Shown: positions 1-7,549 of the stretch, piece by piece
Layout of the letters: every line of letters begins with the position of its first letter
Numbering within the stretch: the first letter of the stretch is position 1
From: Pseudomonas sp. GM18
GTDB taxonomy: Bacteria; Pseudomonadota; Gammaproteobacteria; Pseudomonadales; Pseudomonadaceae
Assembly: GCF_000282195.1 (NCBI RefSeq)
Contig: NZ_AKJT01000092.1
Location: 1 to 64,000, forward strand
Length of the DNA: 64,000 nucleotides
Direction of reading: 5' to 3'
Notes under the pieces: generated by a model
The model's input: the letters and a program-made list of their open reading frames with translations, nothing else
Databases searched by the model: none
What the model was told of the DNA's origin: nothing
Position numbers and translations under genes: made by a program

Positions 1-26
1 GAGCTGCCGAAGGCTGCGATCCTTTG
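1..26. repeat. Half of a REP-like palindrome
   Basis: The first 26 bases match one arm of the palindromic repeat found in full at 23998-24062 and in degenerate form at 36483-36545 and 47287-47361. The partner arm would lie to the left of the window. It sits directly downstream of the minus-strand SpmAB gene, the usual intergenic position of these elements. Confidence 0.6.
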
Positions 27-28
27 AT

Positions 29-1258
29 TCAACCGAAGAACCAGTAACAAACCCCGATGGCCCCCAGCACCCCGCCAAGCTCCGCCAGCAGTGCGCAGCC
101 CACCGCATGCCGTGCGCGCTGGATGCCCACCGCGCCGAAATATACCGCCAAGACATAGAAGGTCGTTTCGGTACTGCCCTGGATCGTCGCCGCCACCAGC
201 GCCGGGAAGCTGTCTACCCCCTCGGTCTTCATGGTTTCGATCAGCATTGCCCGGGCGGCACTGCCGGAAAAGGGTTTGACCAATGCGGTCGGCAAGGCAT
301 CGACAAAGCGCGTGTCCCAACCGGCCCATTCCACCAGGTGACGAATCCCGTCCAGACCGAAGTCCAGCGCTCCGGACGCTCGCAGCACACCCACGGCGCA
401 GAGCATCGCCACCAGATATGGCAGCAGGTTCTTGGCGACGTCGAAGCCTTCTTTTGCACCTTCGACGAACGCTTCGTAGACCTTCACCTTGCGTAACGCG
501 CCGATGATCAGAAACAACATGATCAAGCCGAACAGCGTCACGTTGCCGAGGACCGATGACAGGCTCGCCAGCGCGGTCGCCGAGAGCGTCGCCAGCAGTG
601 CCATGAAGCCGCCGAGGGCGAGGGCGCCGGGAATCAGGTAGGCCAGCACCACCGGGTCCCAGATGCGCAGGCGTTGCATGAACGCTACGGTCAGGAAGCC
701 GACGATGGTCGAGCAACTGGTGGCGAGCAGGATCGGCAGGAATACCAGCGTCGGATCGGGCGCACCTTGCTGGGCGCGGTACATGAAGATCGTCACTGGC
801 AGCAGGGTCAGGGAGGAAGCGTTGAGCACCAGGAAGAGGATCTGCGCGTTGCTGGCGATCGTCGCACTGGGGTTGAGCTCTTGCAGCGCCTTCATGGCTT
901 TGAGGCCGATCGGTGTGGCGGCGTTGTCCAGGCCCAGGCCGTTGGCGGCGAAGTTCAGGGTGATCAGGCCGATGGCGGGATGACCGGCCGGCACTTCCGG
1001 CATCAGGCGCAGGAACAACGGGCCCAGCGCCTTGGCCAGCCACTCGACGATCCCGGCCTTCTCGGCAATTCGCAGAAAACCCAGCCAGAGGGTGAGGGTG
1101 CCGAACAACAGGACCATGACCTCGACCGACAATTTGGCCATGGCGAAAATACTTTCCACCATTGCCGCAAAGATCCCGGCGTTACCGCCGATCAGCCACT
1201 GCGCCAGCGCCGATACGGCTGCCACGATGAAGAAGCCAAGCCACAGGCCATTAAGCAT
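29..1258 (-). CDS. SpmA/SpmB-type nucleoside-recognition membrane protein
   Basis: A 409-residue integral membrane protein with about ten hydrophobic segments. The N-terminal half (about 1-200) resembles spore maturation protein A and the C-terminal half (about 220-409) resembles SpmB, so it looks like a fusion of two Gate-type (nucleoside recognition) domains. Conserved-looking Gate segments are NFAANGLGLDNAATPIGLKA near residue 105 and the KPFSGSAARAMLIE stretch near residue 328. In Bacillus the separate proteins act in spore core dehydration. Pseudomonas does not sporulate, so the role here is unknown; transport of a nucleoside-like or other small solute is only a guess. It lies downstream of gltP, separated from it by a strong terminator. 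Confidence 0.85.
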   Translation of the reverse strand: MLNGLWLGFFIVAAVSALAQWLIGGNAGIFAAMVESIFAMAKLSVEVMVLLFGTLTLWLGFLRIAEKAGIVEWLAKALGPLFLRLMPEVPAGHPAIGLITLNFAANGLGLDNAATPIGLKAMKALQELNPSATIASNAQILFLVLNASSLTLLPVTIFMYRAQQGAPDPTLVFLPILLATSCSTIVGFLTVAFMQRLRIWDPVVLAYLIPGALALGGFMALLATLSATALASLSSVLGNVTLFGLIMLFLIIGALRKVKVYEAFVEGAKEGFDVAKNLLPYLVAMLCAVGVLRASGALDFGLDGIRHLVEWAGWDTRFVDALPTALVKPFSGSAARAMLIETMKTEGVDSFPALVAATIQGSTETTFYVLAVYFGAVGIQRARHAVGCALLAELGGVLGAIGVCYWFFG

Positions 1259-1310
1259 CAGTCAAATCCCCCGGAAGATGCGGCGAATGATAGCGGGGTG
1301 GGCAGAAACG

Positions 1311-1340
1311 ACAAACCCCGGATTTCTCCGGGGTTTGTTT
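1311..1340 (-). terminator. Rho-independent terminator after gltP
   Basis: A perfect 12-bp stem (ACAAACCCCGGA at 1311-1322 and its complement at 1327-1338) closes a TTTC loop, with short T runs on both sides. It lies 25 bases past the gltP stop and before the SpmAB start, so it should separate the two transcription units. Confidence 0.85.
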
Positions 1341-1362
1341 GGGGCTCTTGTGGGAGCGGGTG

Positions 1363-2694
1363 TTAGTTGCTGGAAGTTTCACCAACCGGCAGCTTTTCCT
1401 TGCTGCGCCAGTGCGGCAGGGAGTTCCAGTAGCGCTGGCCCTTGGCGTCGTCGTACATGCCTTCCCAACGCGCGATGACCAGCACGGCGAGGGCGTTGCC
1501 GATCACGTTCAGCGCGGTACGGGCCATGTCCATGATGCGGTCGACACCGGCGATGAACGCCAGGCCTTCCAGCGGAATACCGACGCTGCCCAGGGTGGCC
1601 AGCAGCACCACGAAGGACACGCCCGGTACGCCGGCGATGCCTTTGGAGGTGACCATCAGGGTCAGCACCAGCAGCAGTTGCTGGCTGATCGACAGGTCGA
1701 TGCCGTACAGCTGGGCAATGAAGATCGCCGCGATGCTCTGGTACAGGGTCGAGCCGTCGAGGTTGAACGAGTAGCCGGTCGGTACCACGAAGCTGCAAAT
1801 GGCTTTCGGCGCGCCGTAGGCTTCCATCTTCTCGATCACGCGCGGCAGCACGGTTTCGGAACTGGCGGTGGAGTAGGCCAGAACCAGCTCATCCTTGAAG
1901 ATGCGCATCAGCTTTATCACCGAGAAGCCGAACAGGCGAGCGATCAGGCCCAACACCACGAAGGCGAAGAAGGCAACGGCGAAGTAAACCAGGACGACCA
2001 GCTTGGCCAGCGGCAGCAGGGAGGCGAAGCCGAAGTTGGCTACGGTCACCGCGATCAGTGCGAACACGCCGATCGGGGCGTAGTTCATGATCATGTGGGT
2101 GACTTTGAACATGCTTTCCGACACGCCCTGGAACATCTTCACCAGCGGTTCGCGCAGGTCCGATTGCAGGCTCGACAGACCGAGGCCGAACAACACGGAG
2201 AAGAAGATGATCGGCAGCATCTCGCCGCGGGTCATGGCAGCAAAGATGTTCGACGGGATCAGGTTGAGGATGGTCTGAACGAACGCGTGTTCATGCTGAA
2301 CCTCGGCGGCGGTGGCCTGGTACTTGGAAATATCCACGGTACCCAGGGTGCTCATGTCGATGCCGCTGCCCGGATGGACCACGTTGGCCAGCACCAGACC
2401 GACCAGAATGGCGATGGTGGTGACGATCTCGAAGTAAATGATGGTCTTCAGACCGATACGCCCGAGCTTTTTCGCGTCCCCAACGCCAGCGATGCCGACG
2501 ATCAGCGAGGAAATCACGATCGGGATCACGATCATCTTGATCAGACGGATAAAGATATCGCCTGCCGGTTGCAGGACGTTGCTGATCCACCAGGCCTTTT
2601 CGGCACTGAAGTGGTTGAGCAGTGCACCTATTGCTATCCCCAGAACCAGACCGATGAGGATCTGCCAGGCGAGGCTAAGCTTTGCCTTCTTCAT
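1363..2694 (-). CDS. gltP: Proton/glutamate-aspartate symporter GltP
   Basis: Dicarboxylate/amino acid:cation symporter (SDF family) of the inner membrane that imports glutamate and aspartate with protons. About 443 residues and eight or so hydrophobic segments. Family landmarks are a serine-rich re-entrant loop (STASSETVLPRVI, about residue 281) and the GYSFNLDGS segment near 310 that lines the substrate site. I start it at the ATG of MKKAKLSLAW (2694), preceded by AAGGGT, not at an upstream start that would add 16 residues. GltP rather than DctA is chosen because the gene order (gltP ... algB-kinB) matches P. aeruginosa; related C4-dicarboxylate transport cannot be excluded. Confidence 0.9.
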   Translation of the reverse strand: MKKAKLSLAWQILIGLVLGIAIGALLNHFSAEKAWWISNVLQPAGDIFIRLIKMIVIPIVISSLIVGIAGVGDAKKLGRIGLKTIIYFEIVTTIAILVGLVLANVVHPGSGIDMSTLGTVDISKYQATAAEVQHEHAFVQTILNLIPSNIFAAMTRGEMLPIIFFSVLFGLGLSSLQSDLREPLVKMFQGVSESMFKVTHMIMNYAPIGVFALIAVTVANFGFASLLPLAKLVVLVYFAVAFFAFVVLGLIARLFGFSVIKLMRIFKDELVLAYSTASSETVLPRVIEKMEAYGAPKAICSFVVPTGYSFNLDGSTLYQSIAAIFIAQLYGIDLSISQQLLLVLTLMVTSKGIAGVPGVSFVVLLATLGSVGIPLEGLAFIAGVDRIMDMARTALNVIGNALAVLVIARWEGMYDDAKGQRYWNSLPHWRSKEKLPVGETSSN

Positions 2695-2880
2695 ATCTTT
2701 ACCCTTACTTGCGTTTGACTCAGGCCGATGCATGAACTGCAACGCTCAATGGCGAAGAAGTTTTGCATCGTCCCCCGTATAAGGTCCCTGCGAGCGAGCA
2801 TTTACGGCTCTCAGGCAGCGAAAAAGGCGCAACTATTCCGATGCGGGGAAGCGCCGTCTAATGCCGTAAACGCCTACCCT

Positions 2881-2895
2881 ATGCCGAATCGGCAT
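2881..2895. promoter_or_regulatory. 15-bp palindrome upstream of gltP
   Basis: ATGCCGAATCGGCAT is a perfect inverted repeat of 7 bp around a single central base, about 190 bases upstream of the gltP start. The stretch 2695-3024 holds no convincing gene; a forward frame there begins inside gltP and looks spurious. The palindrome may be an operator, but the regulator is unknown. Confidence 0.4.
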
Positions 2896-3024
2896 GAGAT
2901 TTTTCAACTGAAACCCGCGTCCCAGCCGGTTCGAATACGACATTTCGGCGGGCATAAGTGCCGTGAACCGGCCATTTCAGCGCAGGTTGATGTTTTTTGA
3001 AACGGTGAGAATTTGGGAAAATGC

Positions 3025-3314
3025 CTACGTCTGATCGCGAATTTTCTTCTCGAGAAAGTCGGGGCTTTCTCGATATACGGTCACGAAGAAATACCGCGAA
3101 ACGGTTTTGCGGGGAATATGCAGCAAGAACAGATGAGCAGAATGCTCTAGATCAACGTTTTGCACGTTGAAGCTCTCCGCAAGTCCGTCGAGCCACTCTG
3201 GGCTGACGAACTTGCGTCGCAGCTTTACCTGACCCGGCCCTTGCGCGGGTACTCCCTGTACCCGTAGGTCACTCCGACCCTGAAGTAGTCAGAACGTCCC
3301 GACCCCTTGGTCAT
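3025..3314 (-). pseudogene. Probable frameshifted small gene of unknown function
   Basis: Two adjacent minus-strand frames together look like one small protein of about 95-100 residues. The first opens with ATG at 3314 behind GAGGACGG and reads MTKGSGRSDYFRVGVTYGYR... to a TAA at 3225-3227. The frame one base back continues past this point with a protein-like sequence (KLRRKFVSPEWLDGLAES, then HLFLLHIPRKTVSRYFFVTV) to a TAG at 3025-3027. The second frame has no good start of its own, only a GTG near its middle. A lost base near 3228-3240 would explain this; I see no slippery heptamer for programmed frameshifting. I do not recognise the family. It sits between gltP and the DUF1328 gene. Confidence 0.4.
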
Positions 3315-3410
3315 GCGTCTACCGTCCTCGGGTAGCGCAGTGGAAAGAAGCGCCAAGCCTCTTTCGTGTTTCAAACTCAATACCCGCATGATCTTTCTTC
3401 AGTCGCGCCA

Positions 3411-3575
3411 TCAACCTCGACCGCGACGGCCAAAGAAGAACGAAGCAATGAACATCACCAGGAATACGACAAAGAGAATCTTGGCGATACCCGTGGCGGT
3501 GCCCGCGATACCACCGAAGCCCAATACTGCAGCGATGATGGCAATGATCAGGAATGTGATTGCCCAGCTCAACAT
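3411..3575 (-). CDS. DUF1328 small membrane protein
   Basis: A 54-residue peptide starting MLSWAITFLIIAIIAAVLGF, with two hydrophobic segments (about 4-20 and 31-49) and a basic Gly-Arg tail (GRRGRG). Length and sequence fit the DUF1328 (YtjA-like) family of tiny inner-membrane proteins, whose function is unknown and which are often stress-induced. The start is supported by AAGGAGA seven bases upstream of the ATG. It follows the small membrane-protein gene at 3657-3950 on the same strand, with a GC-rich stem (3628-3644) between them. Confidence 0.85.
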   Translation of the reverse strand: MLSWAITFLIIAIIAAVLGFGGIAGTATGIAKILFVVFLVMFIASFFFGRRGRG

Positions 3576-3656
3576 GGTGATTCTCCTTACGCTTCTATTT
3601 AAGGATGTTGCTTGTGGTGCCTTTCCCGGCGCGTTGAGCGCGCCAAGTTCGTTTGC

Positions 3657-3950
3657 TTAAAACACCCAACGTTCCTGATAGGGCATCTCATCCACTGGCC
3701 GGGCCTGGTCGACGCCCATCATTCGCATTGAGGCGTTGTCAGCATCAGCCAGGTTGCTGCTGACGGCGCTGAAGTGGGTTTGGGGTGTGTGTGCTATCGA
3801 CAGGTGTGGCACCTCTGGCTGCTGGCTCTGCTCCCAACGCATGTACTGCTGGCCGCCAATCAAGGTGATCAACAATGCCAGTAGGGCAAACAAGCCTTGC
3901 TGGACATGCAGTGGCGAGAGACGCAATTGGGCGGCACTTTGGCGATTCAT
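3657..3950 (-). CDS. Hypothetical single-pass membrane protein
   Basis: A 97-residue protein with one predicted membrane segment (about 17-36, rich in Leu, Ala and Ile) and a polar, Gln/Asp-rich remainder ending in QERWVF. The start is well supported by GGGAGGA upstream of the ATG. It is divergent from algB, with about 440 bases between them. From memory, P. aeruginosa has a small hypothetical gene in the same place (PA5482). No function can be assigned. Confidence 0.7.
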   Translation of the reverse strand: MNRQSAAQLRLSPLHVQQGLFALLALLITLIGGQQYMRWEQSQQPEVPHLSIAHTPQTHFSAVSSNLADADNASMRMMGVDQARPVDEMPYQERWVF

Positions 3951-4389
3951 CCTGAAGTTCCTCCCATACGGGTAGTGATCTTTGGCGGGCGCCGGTTCAT
4001 TAAATGCCCTGATTACCTAGACCATTGCAGCCTGCATGCCAGCTTTGATAAAGAATAAAATAGATAAAAATCAATAAGTTATTGTCTTTGTAGAAATCGT
4101 TTTGGACGCATCCTGCACGATGATCCGTTTGCGGTCGTGCGTAATGCACGATGAGTTCGCAGGCCCTTCCAATATTTTTGGAATTGCGGGGAGGGCGCAG
4201 ATGTCAGAAAGGGATGCAGGCAATCACTGAAAGAATGGTCTGTTAATAAAAATTCAAATAAATCAGCGTATTAACTGCACTTTGAGTAGATAGATCGCCT
4301 GTTGTGGCTGGAATCGACCAGAATCAATCATGCAACTTGCCCGATTTTTCCGGGACTAACCAAGAACACTATTAAAGGAGCGTAGGAAC
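3951..4389. promoter_or_regulatory. AT-rich divergent region upstream of algB
   Basis: No gene is seen in these 439 bases. The stretch around 4045-4100 is very AT-rich against the GC-rich background. TGCACGATGA occurs at 4114-4123 and again at 4145-4154, 31 bases apart, with the inverted core TCGTGC at 4135-4140. A separate inverted repeat TTCCAA-N5-TTGGAA lies at 4167-4183. These look like regulator sites for algB or the divergent gene. I could not find a convincing sigma-22 promoter. AAGGAG upstream of 4390 is the algB ribosome-binding site. Confidence 0.5.
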
Positions 4390-5736
4390 ATGGAATCAGC
4401 CACTGAGCATCAAGGCCGCATTCTGCTGGTGGACGATGAGTCCGCCATCCTTCGAACCTTTCGCTATTGCCTCGAAGACGAAGGCTACAGCGTGGCCACT
4501 GCGACCAGCGCTGCTCAGGCCGAAGCCCTGTTGCAGCGTCAGGTTTTCGATCTGTGCTTCCTCGATTTGCGCCTGGGTGAAGACAATGGCCTTGATGTGC
4601 TGGCCCAGATGCGGATTCAGGCGCCCTGGATGCGTGTAGTGATCGTCACCGCTCACTCGGCCGTGGACACTGCCGTGGATGCGATTCAGGCCGGTGCCGC
4701 CGACTATCTGGTCAAACCTTGCAGCCCCGATCAGTTACGTCTGGCCACCGCCAAACAGCTGGAAGTGCGGCAACTCTCGGCACGCCTGGAAGCCCTCGAA
4801 GGTGAAGTGCGTAAACCCAAGGAGGGGCTGGACTCCCACAGCCCGGCGATGAAAGTGGTGCTTGAAACCGCACGCCAGGTTGCCAGTACGGACGCCAACA
4901 TTCTGATCCTCGGAGAGTCCGGTACCGGTAAAGGTGAGCTGGCACAGGCCATTCATGGCTGGAGCAAACGCCAGAAGAAATCCTGCGTCACCATCAACTG
5001 CCCGTCCCTGACGGCGGAATTAATGGACAGTGAACTCTTCGGCCACAGCCGTGGCGCGTTCACCGGTGCCAGCGAAAGCACCTTGGGGCGTGTCAATCAA
5101 GCTGATGGCGGAACGTTGTTTCTCGACGAGATCGGCGATTTTCCCCTGACCTTGCAGCCAAAGTTGTTGCGTTTCATCCAGGATAAGGAATACGAGCGAG
5201 TGGGCGACCCGGTGACCCGTCGCGCCGACGTGCGAATCCTCGCGGCCACCAACCTCAACCTTGAGGACATGGTTCGCGACGGCCGTTTTCGTGAAGACTT
5301 GCTCTATCGGCTGAACGTCATCACTTTGCACCTGCCGCCCCTTCGCGAACGCAGGGAAGACATTCTGAACCTGGCAGACCGTTTCCTGGCGCGCTTCGTC
5401 AAGGAGTACTCGCGTCCGGCCCGGTGTTTCAGCGACGAGGCCCGCGAGGCGCTGCTCAGCTACCGCTGGCCCGGCAATATCCGCGAGCTGCGCAACGTGG
5501 TGGAACGGGCGAGCATCATTTGTCCACAGGAGCGGGTCGAGATCAGCCACTTGGGCATGGCCGAAGCTCCGACCAACAATACGCCACGCATTGGCGCCGC
5601 GTTGAGCCTGGATGAGTTGGAGAAAGCCCACATCGGCGCGGTCCTTGCCACCGCCGACACCCTGGATCAGGCAGCGAAGACCCTGGGTATCGACGCCTCG
5701 ACCTTGTACCGCAAGCGCAAGCAGTACAACTTGTGA
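4390..5736 (+). CDS. algB: NtrC-family response regulator AlgB
   Basis: Cytoplasmic transcriptional regulator, partner of the kinase KinB. In P. aeruginosa it activates alginate biosynthesis and affects virulence and quorum-linked traits. The 448 residues hold a receiver domain (about 10-125, phospho-acceptor D59 in LCFLDLRL), an AAA+ domain (Walker A GESGTGKG at 175-182, GAFTGA loop at 222-227, Walker B LFLDEIGD near 243-250) and a C-terminal Fis-type helix-turn-helix (LDQAAKTLGIDASTLYRKRK). The GAFTGA loop implies it could contact sigma-54, although P. aeruginosa AlgB is reported to work without it. Only 10 bases separate it from kinB, so the two are co-transcribed. Confidence 0.95.
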   Translation: MESATEHQGRILLVDDESAILRTFRYCLEDEGYSVATATSAAQAEALLQRQVFDLCFLDLRLGEDNGLDVLAQMRIQAPWMRVVIVTAHSAVDTAVDAIQAGAADYLVKPCSPDQLRLATAKQLEVRQLSARLEALEGEVRKPKEGLDSHSPAMKVVLETARQVASTDANILILGESGTGKGELAQAIHGWSKRQKKSCVTINCPSLTAELMDSELFGHSRGAFTGASESTLGRVNQADGGTLFLDEIGDFPLTLQPKLLRFIQDKEYERVGDPVTRRADVRILAATNLNLEDMVRDGRFREDLLYRLNVITLHLPPLRERREDILNLADRFLARFVKEYSRPARCFSDEAREALLSYRWPGNIRELRNVVERASIICPQERVEISHLGMAEAPTNNTPRIGAALSLDELEKAHIGAVLATADTLDQAAKTLGIDASTLYRKRKQYNL

Positions 5737-5746
5737 GCCGCACCCG

Positions 5747-7537
5747 ATGAAACTGGCGATGACGTTGCGCACCCGGCTGTTCCTGAGTATTTCAGCTCTG
5801 ATCACAGTGGCGCTGCTCGGGCTGTTGCTCGGGCTGGTCAGCGTGATGCAGATGGCCGGTACACAGGAGGCCCTGATCCGTGACAACTTCGTCAGGCTGG
5901 ATCTGGGATTGAAGCTGCGCCAGACCCTGGGTGATCAACTGATCATCATGCTCGGCGAGAAGCCTGATCCCGCGGCGTTCGAGGCATCCAGACAGCATTA
6001 CCTCGAATTGCTCGATGAAGGCATTGCTCACGAGCCGTCCAGCGAGGGCGCCCAGTACGGGTTCAAAAAGGCCAAGGCTGATTACCAGAGCTTTCTGCAG
6101 GCCTACGATCTTTCCCGCGATACGGCACAGGTGCTCACTGGGGGCGGGGATCTCACGGAAAAATTCAACACGCTGCGCAACGGCTTGATCACCGAACAGA
6201 AGCGCGCGCTGGATAACGTCAACGAGACCGAACGCCAGGCCCGGGAGCGGGCGTTGCTGATTGCCGGCCTGCTCGGGTTGGTCGGGGTGGGGGTGCTGTT
6301 CATCGGGTTCATTACCGCCCATGCGATCGCCCAGCGTTTCGGGGCTCCGATCGAGGCCCTGGCGGCGGCCGCTGACAACATCGGCCAAGGCAATTTCGAA
6401 GTGACTCTGCCGATTTCCTCCGCGGTGGAAATGAACCAGCTGACCCGACGCTTCGGACTCATGGCCGAGGCCCTGCGACAGCACCAAGCCACTAATATCG
6501 ACGAGCTGCTCGCCGGACAGCAGCGTTTGCAAGCGGTGCTCGATAGCATCGACGACGGTTTGCTGATCATTGATCGTCAAGGTCATCTCGAGCACCTCAA
6601 CCCGGTGGCTCAGCGCCAGCTAGGCTGGGACACCGAGCGTCTCGGCCAAGGGCTGGGCACGGCACTTGAGCGTCCCGAACTGGATGAACAGCTGCATCTG
6701 GTGCTGCGCGGCGGCACTCTGGAGCGAGTGCCAGACGACCTGAGCATCGAGGTCGACGGGGAGTCGCGATTGCTGACGTATAGCCTGACCCCGGTCAGCC
6801 ATACCCAAGGTCATATTCTCGGCGCCGTGATGGTGTTGCATGACGTCACCGAACAACGTGCCTTCGAACGGGTGCGCAGCGAGTTCGTCTTGCGTGCTTC
6901 CCATGAGTTGCGCACGCCGGTCACCGGGATGCACATGGCATTCGGCCTGTTCCGCGAGCGGGCGCATTTTGCCGAGGACTCCCGTGAGGCCGACTTGCTG
7001 AACACCGTGAATGAAGAAATGCAGCGCTTGATGCAGTTGATCAACGACCTGCTGAATTTCTCTCGCTATCAGAACGGCCTGCAAAAACTCACCCTGGCGC
7101 CGTGCTCCATCGAGGATTTGCTGGAGCAGGCCCAGGCGCGCTTTGCCGGCCCGGCACAGGAGAGGGGCATTGAGCTGTTGGTGGAAGTGCAGGGCGAGTT
7201 GCCGCGGCTGCAAGCCGATCAGGCGCAACTGGAGCGGGTGCTCGATAACCTGATCGACAACGCCTTGCGCCATACCTTCCGCGACGGGTTGATACGTTTG
7301 CAGGCCCGACGTCATGGGGAGCGGGTGATTATCAGTGTCGAAGACAATGGCGAAGGCATTGCCTACAGCCAGCAGGGGAGGATATTCGAGCCCTTTGTTC
7401 AGGTCGGCCGCAAGAAGGGCGGCGCTGGGCTCGGTCTGGCGCTGTGCAAGGAAATCGTGCAGTTGCACGGTGGGCGGATGGGCGTGTATTCACGGCCAGG
7501 GCAGGGTTCGCAGTTCTACATGGCGCTGACGGTATAA
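5747..7537 (+). CDS. kinB: Sensor histidine kinase/phosphatase KinB
   Basis: Inner-membrane sensor that controls AlgB phosphorylation. 596 residues: transmembrane segment about 12-35, periplasmic domain about 36-165, second transmembrane segment about 170-193, HAMP, PAS (about 258-375), HisKA with phospho-acceptor H386 in ASHELRTP, and HATPase_c with the N box (DNLIDNALRH) and G boxes (DNGEGI, GAGLGLAL). The start at MKLAMTLRTR is chosen because a longer frame would overlap algB; the resulting length and histidine position fit P. aeruginosa KinB (595 residues, H385). The stop is 12 bases from that of the convergent EAL gene. Confidence 0.95.
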   Translation: MKLAMTLRTRLFLSISALITVALLGLLLGLVSVMQMAGTQEALIRDNFVRLDLGLKLRQTLGDQLIIMLGEKPDPAAFEASRQHYLELLDEGIAHEPSSEGAQYGFKKAKADYQSFLQAYDLSRDTAQVLTGGGDLTEKFNTLRNGLITEQKRALDNVNETERQARERALLIAGLLGLVGVGVLFIGFITAHAIAQRFGAPIEALAAAADNIGQGNFEVTLPISSAVEMNQLTRRFGLMAEALRQHQATNIDELLAGQQRLQAVLDSIDDGLLIIDRQGHLEHLNPVAQRQLGWDTERLGQGLGTALERPELDEQLHLVLRGGTLERVPDDLSIEVDGESRLLTYSLTPVSHTQGHILGAVMVLHDVTEQRAFERVRSEFVLRASHELRTPVTGMHMAFGLFRERAHFAEDSREADLLNTVNEEMQRLMQLINDLLNFSRYQNGLQKLTLAPCSIEDLLEQAQARFAGPAQERGIELLVEVQGELPRLQADQAQLERVLDNLIDNALRHTFRDGLIRLQARRHGERVIISVEDNGEGIAYSQQGRIFEPFVQVGRKKGGAGLGLALCKEIVQLHGGRMGVYSRPGQGSQFYMALTV

Positions 7538-7549
7538 GCCTGAACCCTC

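Noticed and set aside
1339..2718. Long plus-strand open frame (459 codons) opposite gltP
   Set aside because: It is the exact antisense of gltP with a Gln/His/Asp-rich composition typical of shadow frames in GC-rich genes. The same applies to the long frames opposite polA, prlC and dgcH.
2728..3000. Plus-strand open frame of 90 codons upstream of gltP
   Set aside because: It starts inside the gltP leader on the other strand, has no ribosome-binding site and no recognisable protein features.
3220..3245. Programmed -1 frameshift in the small gene near gltP
   Set aside because: No X XXY YYZ slippery heptamer or downstream structure is evident; a base loss is the simpler explanation.
4300..4389. 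Possible sigma-22 promoter for algB (CAACTT followed by CTAAC)
   Set aside because: Both boxes depart from the AlgU consensus and the region offers several equally poor matches.
4390..7537. AlgB/KinB as a novel two-component system
   Set aside because: Domain order, length, phospho-acceptor positions and neighbours match the known P. aeruginosa pair.
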